From Mycolicibacterium sp. lyk4-40-TYG-92 (GTDB lineage: Bacteria; Actinomycetota; Actinomycetes; Mycobacteriales; Mycobacteriaceae): DNA of 64,000 bases. Under the pieces are notes generated by a model, which worked only from the letters and a program-made list of their open reading frames with translations, did no database searches and was not told the DNA's origin. The stretch lies in assembly GCF_030209435.1 (NCBI RefSeq), contig NZ_JARVRX010000003.1, forward strand, positions 620,001-684,000, given 5' to 3'. The stretch's first letter is position 1. Every line of letters begins with the position of its first letter. Positions 42,028-51,527 of this stretch are shown in pieces. Both the position numbers and the translations under genes were made by a program.

Positions 42028-45000
42028 ATGACGGTGGCACAACCGGTGCGGGTGACGGTGCTCGGTCCGGTGCGCGCGTGGGTCGGTGATGCTCCGGTGG
42101 ACCTGGGCGCGCGCATGCAGCGCGCGCTGCTGGCCCGGTTGGTGGCCGCGCGCGGGCACACGGTGTCCGTCGACCGGCTCATCCACGACCTGTGGGAGGG
42201 CGAACCGCCGCCCAAGGCGCTGTCGGCGCTGCAGGTCTACGTCTCGCATCTGCGCCGGGTGCTCGAACCCGATCGGCTGCGCCGGGCGCCGGCCAGGATT
42301 CTGGTCAGCGCCGCGCCCGGGTACTGCCTGCGGTTGCCGGACGACGCCGTCGACGCCTGGCACTTCGAAGCGAAAGTGGCTGCGGCGCAAGATGAGTCGA
42401 ACCCGCGGCGACGTGCGCAGCTGCTCGACGAGGCACTGGCCGGCTGGGCGGGCGAGCCGTTCGCCGGCGCCGGTGACGCCCTGTGGGCGGCGCCGGAGGT
42501 CTCGCGGCTGACCGAGCTGCGGCTGGCTGCGGTGGAAAGTCAGGCCGCCGCGCACGTCGACCTCGGGCGGTACGGCACCGCCGTCGCGGCGCTCGAAGGA
42601 CACGTCGCCGCGCATCCGGGGCGCGAGGGCGCCGCCGCGGTCCTGGCGAGCGCGCTGTACCGGACGGGCCGGCAGGCCGACGCGCTCGAGGTTCTGCGGC
42701 GCACCCGTGAGCATCTGATCGATGAACTGGGGTTGGAACCCGGCCGGGCCCTGCGCGACCTCGAACGCGACATCCTGCGCCAGGCCGACCATCTGGAGCC
42801 CTCGCGGACGGCGCCGCTCACGTCGCCGCCGCAGGTCGCCGTGGACGCACCGCGGGACCGCACCGGCCAGGCGGCCTACGGCCGGGCCGAGGAGCTCGCG
42901 ACCATCGATGCGGCCGCGCGGGGCGTCGCCGCTGGTGCCAGCGCGGTGCTGTGGATCGGCGGCGAGGCGGGCTCGGGCAAGACCACGCTGGCGGCGGCCG
43001 CCGCGGCCAGGCTGCGCGCGGCCGGCTGGCGGACCGTCCACGGCCGATGCCAGGAGGTCCACGGCGCGCCGGCGGGCTGGGCATGGACCGAGGTGCTCCG
43101 GGAACTGGTCGATGCGACGGATCCGGACCGGCAGGCACTGGCTCCGCTGCTGCACGACGACGCCGCGGCCGATCAGGGCACGTTCTGGCTGGGACAGGCG
43201 GTCGCCGACGCGCTGGGCGCCGCCGCCGGCCAGCAGCCCCTCGCTGTCGTCCTCGACGACCTGCACCGCACCGACGGCCTCACGCTGGAGCTGCTGCGCC
43301 TGGTCGCCGACCGCATCCAGGACCGCCCTGTCCTGGTCATCGCGACATACCGCCCGTCGGAGGACCGCGGCGAACTCGAGGTGGCGCGGGCAGCGCTGAC
43401 GGTCCATACGTCCGCGCACCTGATCCTCGGTGGCCTGGACGCCGCGGCCACCGCCGCCGTCGCCGCCGACTGCGGACTGACGACCAGCGGCGAGGCGCTG
43501 CGCCTGCTACGCGAGCGGACCGGCGGCAACCCACTTTTCGTGCGGGAGTTGGCCCGGTTGATGGCCGCCGAAGGACCCGACGCGGTGTGGGCATCGGTGC
43601 CTGTCGGGGTGCGTGACGTGCTGCGGCGCCGGCTGGCCCGGCTTCCGGGCCCGACGGTGACCGTGCTGCGCCAGGCCGCCGTGCTGGGCCGCGACATCGA
43701 TGTCGACCTGCTGGCCGAGCTGGGCCGCGGCGACCCCGACGATCTGCTCGACGCCCTCGAACCGGCCGTGCTGCTGGGCCTGCTCGACGAGCCGACGCCC
43801 GGCCGGCTGCAGTTCGCGCACGGGCTGGTCCGCGACACGCTCTACGAGGACACCTCGAAACTCCGCCGGTCGCGGCTGCACGCCGCGGCGCTGGAGCTGC
43901 TGCGCGCACCCGGTCGCTCGGTCGACCGGGCCGCCCTGGCCCACCACGCCGTCGCCGCCGCGACCGCGGAAACCGCTTCGGCGGCAGCAGAATTCGCCAC
44001 CGCCGCGGCGCGCGACGCGAGTTCGGTCGGGGCGCACGCCGAAGCCGCGCGGCAGTGGCGTGCGGCGCTGCAGATGCTCGAACTGGCGGCCAGCCGGCAG
44101 CTGGCGCCGAGCATCGAGGCGCTGGATCACGACATCGAGGTCCGCTGCGGCCTGATCGCGGCACTCGCGCAGTCGGGCGATGCCGTCACCGCGCGCAGCG
44201 AGATGAAGTGCGCGCTGCAGTTGGTGTCGGGCCGGTCGCGCGACGACCTGGTGGTGCGCATCCTCACCGCGTGGGACACCCCGCTGGTGTGGCGCGACCG
44301 CGAGTACGACGAATCCGACGGCCAGATGATCGGGCTGCTGCGGCACGTGCTGGCCGGCGACGTTTCCGCGGCGGACCGGATTCGGCTGCTCAAGGCGCTC
44401 TATGTGGAACTTGAGGGCAACGACCCCGACGGCGCGCTGGCCGCGAGCACCGAGATGCTGGCGCTGGCACGACAGGTGTACGCCGACGACCCCGGGACCG
44501 GCCGCCTGCTGTGCACCGCGCTCAACGTGCACGCCTTCTGCGCCCTCGGCCCCGATCTCGACTCCGAGCGCGACGTGCTCGCCGCCGAGCTGCTGCGGAC
44601 CGCCGAAGCCGCCGAGCAGGCCGACTACCAGGCGGTGGCGCACTGGCTGCTGTCACTGGCCGCCGGCAACCGCTCCGACCTGGCGACGGCCAAGCGACAC
44701 GTCGACCTCGCGGTGGCGCGCGCGAGCACCGGCCAGCTGGTCCACCTGCTCGGCGTGCTGGGCCTGTTCCAGGCCCGGATGTATCTGCTCGCCGGCCGGC
44801 TGGCGGACGCGGTCAGCGCCTACACCGATCTCGCCGCACGGATGGCCGAGAACGGCGCGGCCAATGGCGCGAAGCTGGCGATGGTCGGCCGGGTGACGGG
44901 TGAGTTCTGCCTCGGCGACCTGGGCACGTTGGCCGATGAGCTGGTGTTCTTCTACCGCGAGATTTCTGTCGCCGCGTTGGACGCGGCGGTGCTGGCGCTG

Positions 45001-45339
45001 GTCGCGCGGGGCCGTGACGCCGAGGCGCGGGCGCTGTGGCCGGACCGCAAACCGATCGAGCGGGCCTATTTCTGGGTGCCCTTCACCGTGCTGCGGGTCA
45101 ATGCCGCGGTGGCGATGGGTGACCTCGACGAGGTGCGGGCCCGCGCGGCCGAACTCGAACGGTACTCCGGCGGCATCGCCGGGCTCGGCGTCGACGGGCT
45201 GATGGTGGGCCCCGTCGACGACGCGCTGGCCGCCGCCGCCGAGGCGCTGGGCCGGCCCGACGACGCCCGCCGGTACCGCAAGGCCGCCGAGCTGCTGCGG
45301 GAGCGGCTCGCGGCCGAGGCGCTGGGCTTCATCGACTAG
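42028..45339 (+). CDS. SARP-family regulator with AAA ATPase domain
   Basis: The protein has 1103 residues from ATG 42028 with CGGGGG upstream. The N-terminal winged-helix/BTAD part (about 1-245) has VTVLGPVRAWVGD, LIHDLWEGEPPPKAL and the EPGRALRDLERDILRQ end. The AAA part carries Walker A GGEAGSGKTT near residue 311 and Walker B LAVVLDDLHRTD. The remaining 600 residues are TPR-like helical repeats. Such proteins activate transcription of nearby or distant operons. It follows serS within 20 bases, so may be co-transcribed. Target genes are unknown. Confidence 0.88.
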   Translation: MTVAQPVRVTVLGPVRAWVGDAPVDLGARMQRALLARLVAARGHTVSVDRLIHDLWEGEPPPKALSALQVYVSHLRRVLEPDRLRRAPARILVSAAPGYCLRLPDDAVDAWHFEAKVAAAQDESNPRRRAQLLDEALAGWAGEPFAGAGDALWAAPEVSRLTELRLAAVESQAAAHVDLGRYGTAVAALEGHVAAHPGREGAAAVLASALYRTGRQADALEVLRRTREHLIDELGLEPGRALRDLERDILRQADHLEPSRTAPLTSPPQVAVDAPRDRTGQAAYGRAEELATIDAAARGVAAGASAVLWIGGEAGSGKTTLAAAAAARLRAAGWRTVHGRCQEVHGAPAGWAWTEVLRELVDATDPDRQALAPLLHDDAAADQGTFWLGQAVADALGAAAGQQPLAVVLDDLHRTDGLTLELLRLVADRIQDRPVLVIATYRPSEDRGELEVARAALTVHTSAHLILGGLDAAATAAVAADCGLTTSGEALRLLRERTGGNPLFVRELARLMAAEGPDAVWASVPVGVRDVLRRRLARLPGPTVTVLRQAAVLGRDIDVDLLAELGRGDPDDLLDALEPAVLLGLLDEPTPGRLQFAHGLVRDTLYEDTSKLRRSRLHAAALELLRAPGRSVDRAALAHHAVAAATAETASAAAEFATAAARDASSVGAHAEAARQWRAALQMLELAASRQLAPSIEALDHDIEVRCGLIAALAQSGDAVTARSEMKCALQLVSGRSRDDLVVRILTAWDTPLVWRDREYDESDGQMIGLLRHVLAGDVSAADRIRLLKALYVELEGNDPDGALAASTEMLALARQVYADDPGTGRLLCTALNVHAFCALGPDLDSERDVLAAELLRTAEAAEQADYQAVAHWLLSLAAGNRSDLATAKRHVDLAVARASTGQLVHLLGVLGLFQARMYLLAGRLADAVSAYTDLAARMAENGAANGAKLAMVGRVTGEFCLGDLGTLADELVFFYREISVAALDAAVLALVARGRDAEARALWPDRKPIERAYFWVPFTVLRVNAAVAMGDLDEVRARAAELERYSGGIAGLGVDGLMVGPVDDALAAAAEALGRPDDARRYRKAAELLRERLAAEALGFID

Positions 45340-46061
45340 CCGGCCAGGGCCTCGAGCCGGCTCTCCGCGAGGTCGCCGAAGACTGTGCGCATCACTCGCC
45401 GGTGCCGGAGTGCGAGCACCGCGAGGAAGGCGCGCAGCCCGATGCCCAGCTGCCCCGCCATCGACGCCCGCTCGTCGTCGGTCATCACCGCGAACGAGCG
45501 CGGGCCGTCGAACGACATCCGGCTGCCGCCGCGGGCGGCGGTTTCCACGGCCTCCCAATCCGCGACCGACACATGCTCGGTGATCAGCGGGAACAGGTCC
45601 CGTTCCTCGTCGTTGATGTGCTCGGTCAGCAGCGCGGTGAGTTCGGCCAGTTCGAACGCCATCAGGAACGCGACCTTGCGGTCGCCGTTGGACAGCCGGA
45701 ACGCCGCGGCGCGAGCCCTCAGCTGATCCAGGCGCGGGTCCAGCGCCGCGTGGTCGTCGGTGAGCTCGCTCAGATCGAGGTGATCGCCGACGCTGGCCTG
45801 GATGACCGGCCACAGCACGTTGTCCTCGGTGCTGTGGTGGTGATGGATCGAGTCGCACAGCAGCTCGATGTACTGCGAGATGGCGCGGGCCCGGGCGGGT
45901 GTGCAGATGATGTCGCGGTCGCGCACGGCTTTGGCGAGCTCGGTGAGCCGGACCAGGTCGACGAGCATGGCGCGGTGCGCCAGCGTGATGCCCAGCAGGT
46001 CGGGCTTGGGTTCGCCGGCCTGACGGGGTGCGACGGTGACGGCTTGGACGGAGGTGGGCAC
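45336..46061 (-). CDS. hemerythrin-domain protein
   Basis: The protein has 241 residues from GTG 46061 with GAGGAG upstream. The four-helix hemerythrin pattern has SIHHHHSTEDNVLW, DDHAALDP and a second helix with LLTEHINDEERDLFPLI, providing the His, Glu and Asp for a diiron site. Mycobacterial members affect oxygen, NO or redox stress handling. The stop overlaps the SARP regulator stop convergently by four bases. Confidence 0.85.
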   Translation of the reverse strand: MPTSVQAVTVAPRQAGEPKPDLLGITLAHRAMLVDLVRLTELAKAVRDRDIICTPARARAISQYIELLCDSIHHHHSTEDNVLWPVIQASVGDHLDLSELTDDHAALDPRLDQLRARAAAFRLSNGDRKVAFLMAFELAELTALLTEHINDEERDLFPLITEHVSVADWEAVETAARGGSRMSFDGPRSFAVMTDDERASMAGQLGIGLRAFLAVLALRHRRVMRTVFGDLAESRLEALAG

Positions 46062-46166
46062 AGCAGACTCCTCGTGATCGGTTGCGCACAGCCTGGTGCC
46101 CGTGACTTAAGCGCGACTTGGTTGTGGCTTGTCGGTGCTGGTCACGGCCGCAGTAGGGTGGCAGCC

Positions 46167-46994
46167 ATGATCGATCTCGACCTGGACGACATGCGTGGCT
46201 GGTTCGGCTTCGGGGTGGCGGGCAACTTCGCCGGGCACCTCGAACAGGCCGGGGAGGCAGTCGATTTCGTCAACGTCAGGTCCGAGGGCGGGGCACCCAA
46301 GGGCATCTTTCCCTGGTATGCGCCGGGCAGCGACACGTTCCTCGGCGAGTTCCCGCTGTCGACGGATGCCGTCCAGCTGCCGGTGAGTGACACCCCGCTG
46401 AACCTCCAGATCGAACCCGAGGTCGGGCTGGCGTGCGAGGTGTCGTGGTCGGGCGACCGGGTGGTCGGGCTGCGGCCGTTCGCGCTGGGTGCGTTCAACG
46501 ACTGCTCGATCCGCCGGCCGAACGCCCCGAAGATCAGCCACAAGAAGAACTGGGGCCCGGCGTCCAAGGGGGTGGCCCCGCAGTTCTTCGCGATCGACGA
46601 CTTGAGCCCCGACGGTCCGACGTCGTCGCTGCGGCTGGCCAGCTTCCTCGACGACGGCAGCGGCGATGGGGCCGGCGTCGAGCAGGCATACGGCCAGGAC
46701 AGCCCGCTGCTGGGCTACTCGTACTACGGGACGCAGCTGCTGGACTGGATCGTCGACCGGCTGGCCAACCAGAACGGTTCGGATGACACGCCGCTGGAGG
46801 ATGTCGGCGCCCTGATGGTGGCCGCGGGCCGCCCGTCGCACCTGCTGGTCGGCATCGGCGCGACGCGGTACACCGAGCTGGGGGAGTCCACCTACCTCAA
46901 GCCGGGCGACCGGGCCATCGTGCGCGTGTACGACACCGCATCCGACGACGTCTCCGAGCTCCGGCAGACGGTGCGCGCCGCGAATCAGCCCTGA
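46167..46994 (+). CDS. DUF5718 family protein
   Basis: The protein has 275 residues from ATG 46167. WFGFGVAGNFAGHLEQAGEA, EPEVGLACEVSW and FNDCSIRRPNAPKISHKKNW are conserved-looking segments. The pattern resembles fumarylacetoacetate-hydrolase-like sugar-lactone folds in outline, but no activity is established. There is no signal peptide. No operon partner is close on either side. Confidence 0.75.
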   Translation: MIDLDLDDMRGWFGFGVAGNFAGHLEQAGEAVDFVNVRSEGGAPKGIFPWYAPGSDTFLGEFPLSTDAVQLPVSDTPLNLQIEPEVGLACEVSWSGDRVVGLRPFALGAFNDCSIRRPNAPKISHKKNWGPASKGVAPQFFAIDDLSPDGPTSSLRLASFLDDGSGDGAGVEQAYGQDSPLLGYSYYGTQLLDWIVDRLANQNGSDDTPLEDVGALMVAAGRPSHLLVGIGATRYTELGESTYLKPGDRAIVRVYDTASDDVSELRQTVRAANQP

Positions 46995-47057
46995 TCACCT
47001 CGCCGATTTGCGCGTAGCATGGGTGCACGTCGGGGCCATCGGCCGGAGGTATCGATC

Positions 47058-47306
47058 ATGTTCGACTCAACCCGCTCGTTCGCCGTCACGTCCGCGGCCA
47101 TCCTTGCGTTGAGCTTCAGCAGCGCCGTTGCCGCAGCCGATCCCCCGGGTCCGGGGACCCCGTGCGGACAGGACAAGGTGATCACGTCCATCAACACCTG
47201 CGAGCCACTCAACGCGTCGTGCACCGGCTATGACGGGATGCTCATCGGCCGCGTCGCCGCGGACGGCCGGTGCGTGATTCCGGGACTCTCGGGCACCAGC
47301 TGGTAG
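47058..47306 (+). CDS. small secreted Cys-containing protein
   Basis: The protein has 82 residues from ATG 47058, with CCGGAGG at 47043-47049. A signal peptide (SFAVTSAAILALSFSSAVAA, cut before DPP) precedes a 55-residue mature part with four Cys (TPCGQDK, NTCEP, ASCTG, GRCVIP). Two disulphides are likely. Such small exported proteins are frequent in mycobacteria. No family recognised. Confidence 0.7.
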   Translation: MFDSTRSFAVTSAAILALSFSSAVAAADPPGPGTPCGQDKVITSINTCEPLNASCTGYDGMLIGRVAADGRCVIPGLSGTSW

Positions 47307-47315
47307 CGGCGACTG

Positions 47316-47684
47316 TCAGCGGCCTGCTTGATCTTTCAGCAGCACGTCCAGCGTGGCCAGAAACTCCTTGGGCCGCAACGGGGTACACGCCGGCGCCGGT
47401 GTGGTGCCGGCGACGTCGAGCGTCACCAGCGTCGATTTGATGGGCCGCCAGATGTCGAGCGGCAGCCACCGGCGCGGATCGGTGCCGCCCCAGATCAGGA
47501 ACCGGTCCAGGATGAAGCCGAGCGACTCGGACTTGTAGCCGCGGACCGCGCTCAGCGGGATGATCTTCGACGTGCCCGACGGAAAGTGGTAGCGCCGCAA
47601 CGTGATCGCCTGCCGGTCCAGGAAGATCTGCCCGTCGTCATAGTGCGCGTCCGAGCGAGCGCCGGAGTGGTGGGCGCTCGTCAC
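47316..47684 (-). CDS. PH-like hypothetical protein overlapping namH
   Basis: The protein has 122 residues from GTG 47684, overlapping the NamH stop by four bases, so the two are translationally coupled. The pattern is GQIFLDRQAITLRRYHFPSG, KIIPLSAVRGYK, LIWGGTDPRRWLP, beta-rich and PH-domain-like. A C-terminal amphipathic helix follows. It may assist or localise NamH, but this rests on position only. Confidence 0.7.
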   Translation of the reverse strand: MTSAHHSGARSDAHYDDGQIFLDRQAITLRRYHFPSGTSKIIPLSAVRGYKSESLGFILDRFLIWGGTDPRRWLPLDIWRPIKSTLVTLDVAGTTPAPACTPLRPKEFLATLDVLLKDQAGR

Positions 47685-49243
47685 CGCTTGGCGCTCCGCA
47701 ACTCATGACCCTTGGAGGTCAGGCAGCGGCCGTTGTCCAGGTTCCACTGCCAGCCGTGCAGGTTGCAGGTCAGGGTGTTGCCTTCGACGATGCCGAACTT
47801 CGACAGGTCGGCCTTCAGGTGCGGGCACCGCCGCTGAATCTCGTAGCCGCCCAGCTCGATCGATGCGGAGGTGTCGTGCGCCTCGGCGAACCAGCCGTCG
47901 GCGTAGGCGATGCGCTCGTCGGTCAGGCACTTGAAGAACGTGTAGAGGTATTCGTTGTAGCCGCCGACCCGCCATGCCTCGAAGCGGGTGGACAGGAAGA
48001 TGGTGTTGACCCAGTCCGGTTCGTCGTCGCGCAGTACGGTGCGCACCAGCTCGGGTGCGATACCGAAGCCGTAGCGGAACTTCTCGTCCGGAATCGGTTC
48101 GCGCACAGCCCGTTTCGGGAAGTCCAGGACCACGGTTTGAGAATCGGGTCCGGAGCCGATCTTCAATTCCACGGGGTAGCCGATGCCGTCGCAGATCTGG
48201 TCGCTCGCCGCCATGATCGGCTCGAATCTGGCCCGCAGCGGCTCCAGCAGCGAATCGCCGGAAGCCGGTGCCCACGAGGCCTTTTCTGCGGCCAGCACCG
48301 GCGCCATGCGCTGGGCGTAGGCCTCGATGTAGTCGGCCTTGCCGGTGGTGAAGATCGCCTCGGCCTCGGCTTCGGGAATCGGGTGCACCAGGGAGTCCAG
48401 TGCCGACCCGGTGAACGTGGCCACCGTGCCGGGGATCATCAGCAGACCGCCGTCGTGGCCGTGGCTGCGCAGCTGGTCCAGGAACACCGCCTGGTCGGGG
48501 AAGATGTTGGCCGGATCGCCGTGATCGTCGTTGAGCCAACGTAATTCGGGGTCGAGGAAGCATGGCGGGCCGGCCGACGGCACCACCCAGGTGGCCCCGA
48601 CCTGCGCGATGTACTGGCGACAGCGGTCCATCTGCCGCTGCCGCTTCTGGGTGCCGAAGGCCTCTTTGGCCCGGGCCGGCATGTCGTAGACCATGGGGTA
48701 CCAGATGGCGCCCGAGTACTGCAGCATGTGTACGTCGACGTCGCCGAACTCGGTGGCCACCATGTCCAGGTCGATCGGGCGGGCGTCGTTCATGTTGAAC
48801 GCGACGGTCTCGCCGTCGGACACCACCAGGCCCGAGTCGCCGATCGGGCCGTCGGCCGGGGCGCGCAGCGCGATGATCATGACGTCCAGGTCGCCCTTGG
48901 GCCCGCTGACGCGGTGCTTCACCGAATCGGTGGTCTCGAAGAACGTGTGGAAGCCGAGGGCCTCGAGTTCGCGGCGCAGGTCCGGCACCGGGTAGTCCGG
49001 CAGCAGCACCGTCGCGTCCTTGTTGACGTGGGCGCGCAGGTGCTCGGGGTCGAAATGGTCCTTGTGCAGATGGCTCACGTACAGGTAGTCGCAGTCGCCG
49101 AGGGCGTCCCAGTCCAGCCCGCTGTTGTCCGGGAACGGGAACCACGACGCGAAGTAGGCAGGGTTCACCCACGGGTCGCACAGAATGCTGCCCGCGGCGG
49201 TATCGATCCGGAATCCGGCGTGTCCAACGCTTGTGACCTGCAC
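47681..49243 (-). CDS. namH: UDP-N-acetylmuramic acid hydroxylase-like Rieske protein (NamH)
   Basis: The protein has 520 residues from GTG 49243. The N-terminal metallo-beta-lactamase-like domain has YLYVSHLHKDHFDPEHL. The C-terminal Rieske domain has RRCPHLKADLS and CNLHGWQWNL, a C-x-H and C-x2-H pair for a 2Fe-2S centre. This fold and the neighbouring kinase, PlsC and HAD genes match NamH (Rv3818), which hydroxylates MurNAc to MurNGlyc. It is followed by the coupled small gene. The upstream kinase gene is on the same strand, 39 bases away. Confidence 0.88.
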   Translation of the reverse strand: MQVTSVGHAGFRIDTAAGSILCDPWVNPAYFASWFPFPDNSGLDWDALGDCDYLYVSHLHKDHFDPEHLRAHVNKDATVLLPDYPVPDLRRELEALGFHTFFETTDSVKHRVSGPKGDLDVMIIALRAPADGPIGDSGLVVSDGETVAFNMNDARPIDLDMVATEFGDVDVHMLQYSGAIWYPMVYDMPARAKEAFGTQKRQRQMDRCRQYIAQVGATWVVPSAGPPCFLDPELRWLNDDHGDPANIFPDQAVFLDQLRSHGHDGGLLMIPGTVATFTGSALDSLVHPIPEAEAEAIFTTGKADYIEAYAQRMAPVLAAEKASWAPASGDSLLEPLRARFEPIMAASDQICDGIGYPVELKIGSGPDSQTVVLDFPKRAVREPIPDEKFRYGFGIAPELVRTVLRDDEPDWVNTIFLSTRFEAWRVGGYNEYLYTFFKCLTDERIAYADGWFAEAHDTSASIELGGYEIQRRCPHLKADLSKFGIVEGNTLTCNLHGWQWNLDNGRCLTSKGHELRSAKR

Positions 49244-49281
49244 AAATGCCCCTTTTGGCGGTGGAGAGTTCGCCAGCGAGT

Positions 49282-49959
49282 CTAGCTGGATTCCGGAGCG
49301 TCCCAGAGCGCGCGGTAGTAGGCGATGCGTTCGTCGTCCCGCGTCACCCCGTAGGCGTCCAGCAGGGCGGCCTCGTAGTTGCCGGGGTAGTTCCAGTCGA
49401 GCGACATCGTGGCGATCGCCAGGTCGGCCCACCGGTCGGCCACCCCGAGGTCCCCGATGTCGACGTGCCCGACGAACGCACCGCCGTCGCCCATCAGGGT
49501 GTTCGGCGCGCACGCGTCGCCGTGGCAGACCACGAGCCGGTCGGGGTCGGGGACGTCCATGACCCAGGAGGGCCGCCCGAACGGGCAGTCCGCGACGGGC
49601 AGGGTGTCGTGCATGGCCCGCAGTCCGGCCCCGATCGCGCGGGCCGCGGTCTCGGGATCGTCGGACCACCGTGGGTCGACGGCGGAGCGGCCGGGCAGGC
49701 CCGCGGTGTGCAGCCAGCCCGCGCCCTCGCCGAGCACCGGCGGGACGGCGATGTACCGGCCGGCCCAGCGCAGCCGGACGGCCTCATCGGTCAGCAATGG
49801 CGCATGCTCGGCGGGATAGGTCTTCACGTACTCGTCGCCGGCGCCGATCGCGAACGTCACGCCGCCGAGTTCGTTCTGCCAGACCGCGGTCACGGGACGG
49901 CCGGCGGCCAGCCTGTCGACGACGTCGGGAACGGGTACCGGGCCGCTGGGAAATGTCAC
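49282..49959 (-). CDS. aminoglycoside phosphotransferase-fold kinase (small)
   Basis: The protein has 225 residues from GTG 49959 with GGAAAGG eight bases upstream. LVVCHGDACAPNTLM is the Brenner-type catalytic loop (HGD-x4-N) and HVDIGDLGVADRWAD the DxG metal loop. Small kinases of this type modify antibiotics, sugars or cell-wall precursors. The Mtb homolog beside namH (Rv3817) has no defined target. Resistance to aminoglycosides should not be inferred. Confidence 0.85.
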   Translation of the reverse strand: MTFPSGPVPVPDVVDRLAAGRPVTAVWQNELGGVTFAIGAGDEYVKTYPAEHAPLLTDEAVRLRWAGRYIAVPPVLGEGAGWLHTAGLPGRSAVDPRWSDDPETAARAIGAGLRAMHDTLPVADCPFGRPSWVMDVPDPDRLVVCHGDACAPNTLMGDGGAFVGHVDIGDLGVADRWADLAIATMSLDWNYPGNYEAALLDAYGVTRDDERIAYYRALWDAPESS

Positions 49960-50011
49960 CTGACCGACCTTTCCATGCTTGGTACCGGCGGTCCGCACTA
50001 GGCTGATGCCC

Positions 50012-50785
50012 GTGGAACCGGTATATGGCACCGTGATCAAGCTGGCGCGCACGGTGTGGCGGGCGCAGGGCCTGAAATTCACCGTGACGGGCGCGGAGAA
50101 TCTGCCGGTCAGCGGCGGCGCGGTGGTCGCGATCAACCACACCAGCTACTTCGACTTCACGTTCGCCGGGTTGCCCGCCGTCATGCAGAAGCGCGGCCGC
50201 AAGGTGCGGTTCATGGCGAAGAAGGAAGTCTTCGACAACAAGTACGGCGGCTGGCTGATGCGCAAGATGCGCCACATCCCCGTCGACCGCGGCAGTGGTG
50301 CCGACTCGTACGCCGAGGCGGTCAAGCAACTCAAGGCAGGCGAGCTCGTCGGCGTCTATCCCGAAGCCACCATCAGCCGCAGCTTCGAGATCAAGGCGTT
50401 CAAGTCGGGCGCGGCCCGCATGGCCATCGAGGCCGACGTGCCGATCGTCCCGCACATCATCTGGGGGGCCCAGCGGATCTGGACCAAGGGTCATCCGCGC
50501 AACATGCGCCGCCCGAAGGTGCCGATCTTCATCCACGTCGGCGAGCCCATCTATCCGACGCTGCCGGCCGCCGAGCTGACGGCGCTGCTGCACGCCCGCA
50601 TGCAGCATCTGCTGTCGGAAGTCCAGGACCGCTACCCCGAACACCCCGCCGGCGAGTTCTGGGTACCGCACCGGCTGGGCGGCGGTGCGCCGACACTGGC
50701 CGAGGCCGACCAGATGGACCTCGACGAAGCGCGCGAGAAGGCGGCTCGTCGGGCGGCGCAGCATGCGGAAGGTGCGCCGGAGTAG
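50012..50785 (+). CDS. 1-acyl-sn-glycerol-3-phosphate acyltransferase (PlsC-like)
   Basis: The protein has 257 residues from GTG 50012 (VEPVYGTVIKL); ATG 50006 is two codons earlier. INHTSYFDF is the HxxxxD acyltransferase motif, VGVYPEATISR the phosphate-binding loop, and PIVPHIIWG the last. It acylates lysophosphatidic acid or another lipid acceptor. It diverges from the kinase gene and is followed four bases later by a second PlsC gene. Confidence 0.9.
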   Translation: MEPVYGTVIKLARTVWRAQGLKFTVTGAENLPVSGGAVVAINHTSYFDFTFAGLPAVMQKRGRKVRFMAKKEVFDNKYGGWLMRKMRHIPVDRGSGADSYAEAVKQLKAGELVGVYPEATISRSFEIKAFKSGAARMAIEADVPIVPHIIWGAQRIWTKGHPRNMRRPKVPIFIHVGEPIYPTLPAAELTALLHARMQHLLSEVQDRYPEHPAGEFWVPHRLGGGAPTLAEADQMDLDEAREKAARRAAQHAEGAPE

Positions 50786-50789
50786 CGCC

Positions 50790-51527
50790 ATGGAGCCAGT
50801 TTTCCGCGGCATCGAGATCGCCGCAAAGGCGGCGGTCGCCGCCACGGGAACCCGCATCACTTACCAAGGGCTGGAACACATTCCGGATACCGGCGGGGCC
50901 GTGATCGCGATCAACCACACCGCTTACGTGGACTTCCTGCCGGCCGGTTTGGCTGCCACCCATCGGCGTCGTCGGGTGCGCTTCATGCTCAAGGCCGAGG
51001 TGCAGCAGGTGCCGATGGGCAATTTCCTGGTCAAACGGGCCGGGCTCATCCCTGTCGACCGCAGTTCCGGTGGCGACGCGTACCCCGTCGCCGTCGAGCG
51101 GCTGCGCGCCGGGGAACTTGTCGGGGTATATCCGGAGGCCACGATCAGCCGCAGTTTCGAGCTCAAGGAGTTCAAGACCGGCGTCGCGCGGATGGCGCTC
51201 GACGCGCAGGTCCCGATCATCCCCGTGATCGTCTGGGGCGTGCACCGGATGTGGACCAAGGACCACCCGAAGCGGTTGGGACGCAAGAAGATTCCGGTCA
51301 TCGTCCGCGTCGGTGCGCCGATCGAGGCGACTGGTCCCGTCGCCCAGGTGATGGCGACGTTGCAGCAGACCATGACCGATCAGCTGCATGCTGTCCAGGA
51401 GGAGTACCCGCATCCGCCGGGTGAGTACTGGGTACCGAGCCGACTGGGCGGCGGCGCCCCGACGCCTGAGGAGGCCGAAGTGCTGGAGAAGGCCGAGCGG
51501 GCCCGCCGCGAAGCGGGGGACCGGTGA
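50790..51527 (+). CDS. second PlsC-like acyltransferase
   Basis: The protein has 245 residues. It is about half identical to its neighbour, an apparent tandem duplication. It keeps INHTAYVDF, VGVYPEATISR and PIIPVIVWG. The C-terminal Ser/Glu region (GGGAPTPEEAEVLEKA) recurs in both. Specificity is unknown. It overlaps the HAD gene start by four bases. Confidence 0.9.
   Translation: MEPVFRGIEIAAKAAVAATGTRITYQGLEHIPDTGGAVIAINHTAYVDFLPAGLAATHRRRRVRFMLKAEVQQVPMGNFLVKRAGLIPVDRSSGGDAYPVAVERLRAGELVGVYPEATISRSFELKEFKTGVARMALDAQVPIIPVIVWGVHRMWTKDHPKRLGRKKIPVIVRVGAPIEATGPVAQVMATLQQTMTDQLHAVQEEYPHPPGEYWVPSRLGGGAPTPEEAEVLEKAERARREAGDR

Noticed and set aside
49282..49959. Calling the small kinase an aminoglycoside resistance gene
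   Set aside because: The fold is shared by many kinases and the location beside namH points to an envelope or housekeeping role.
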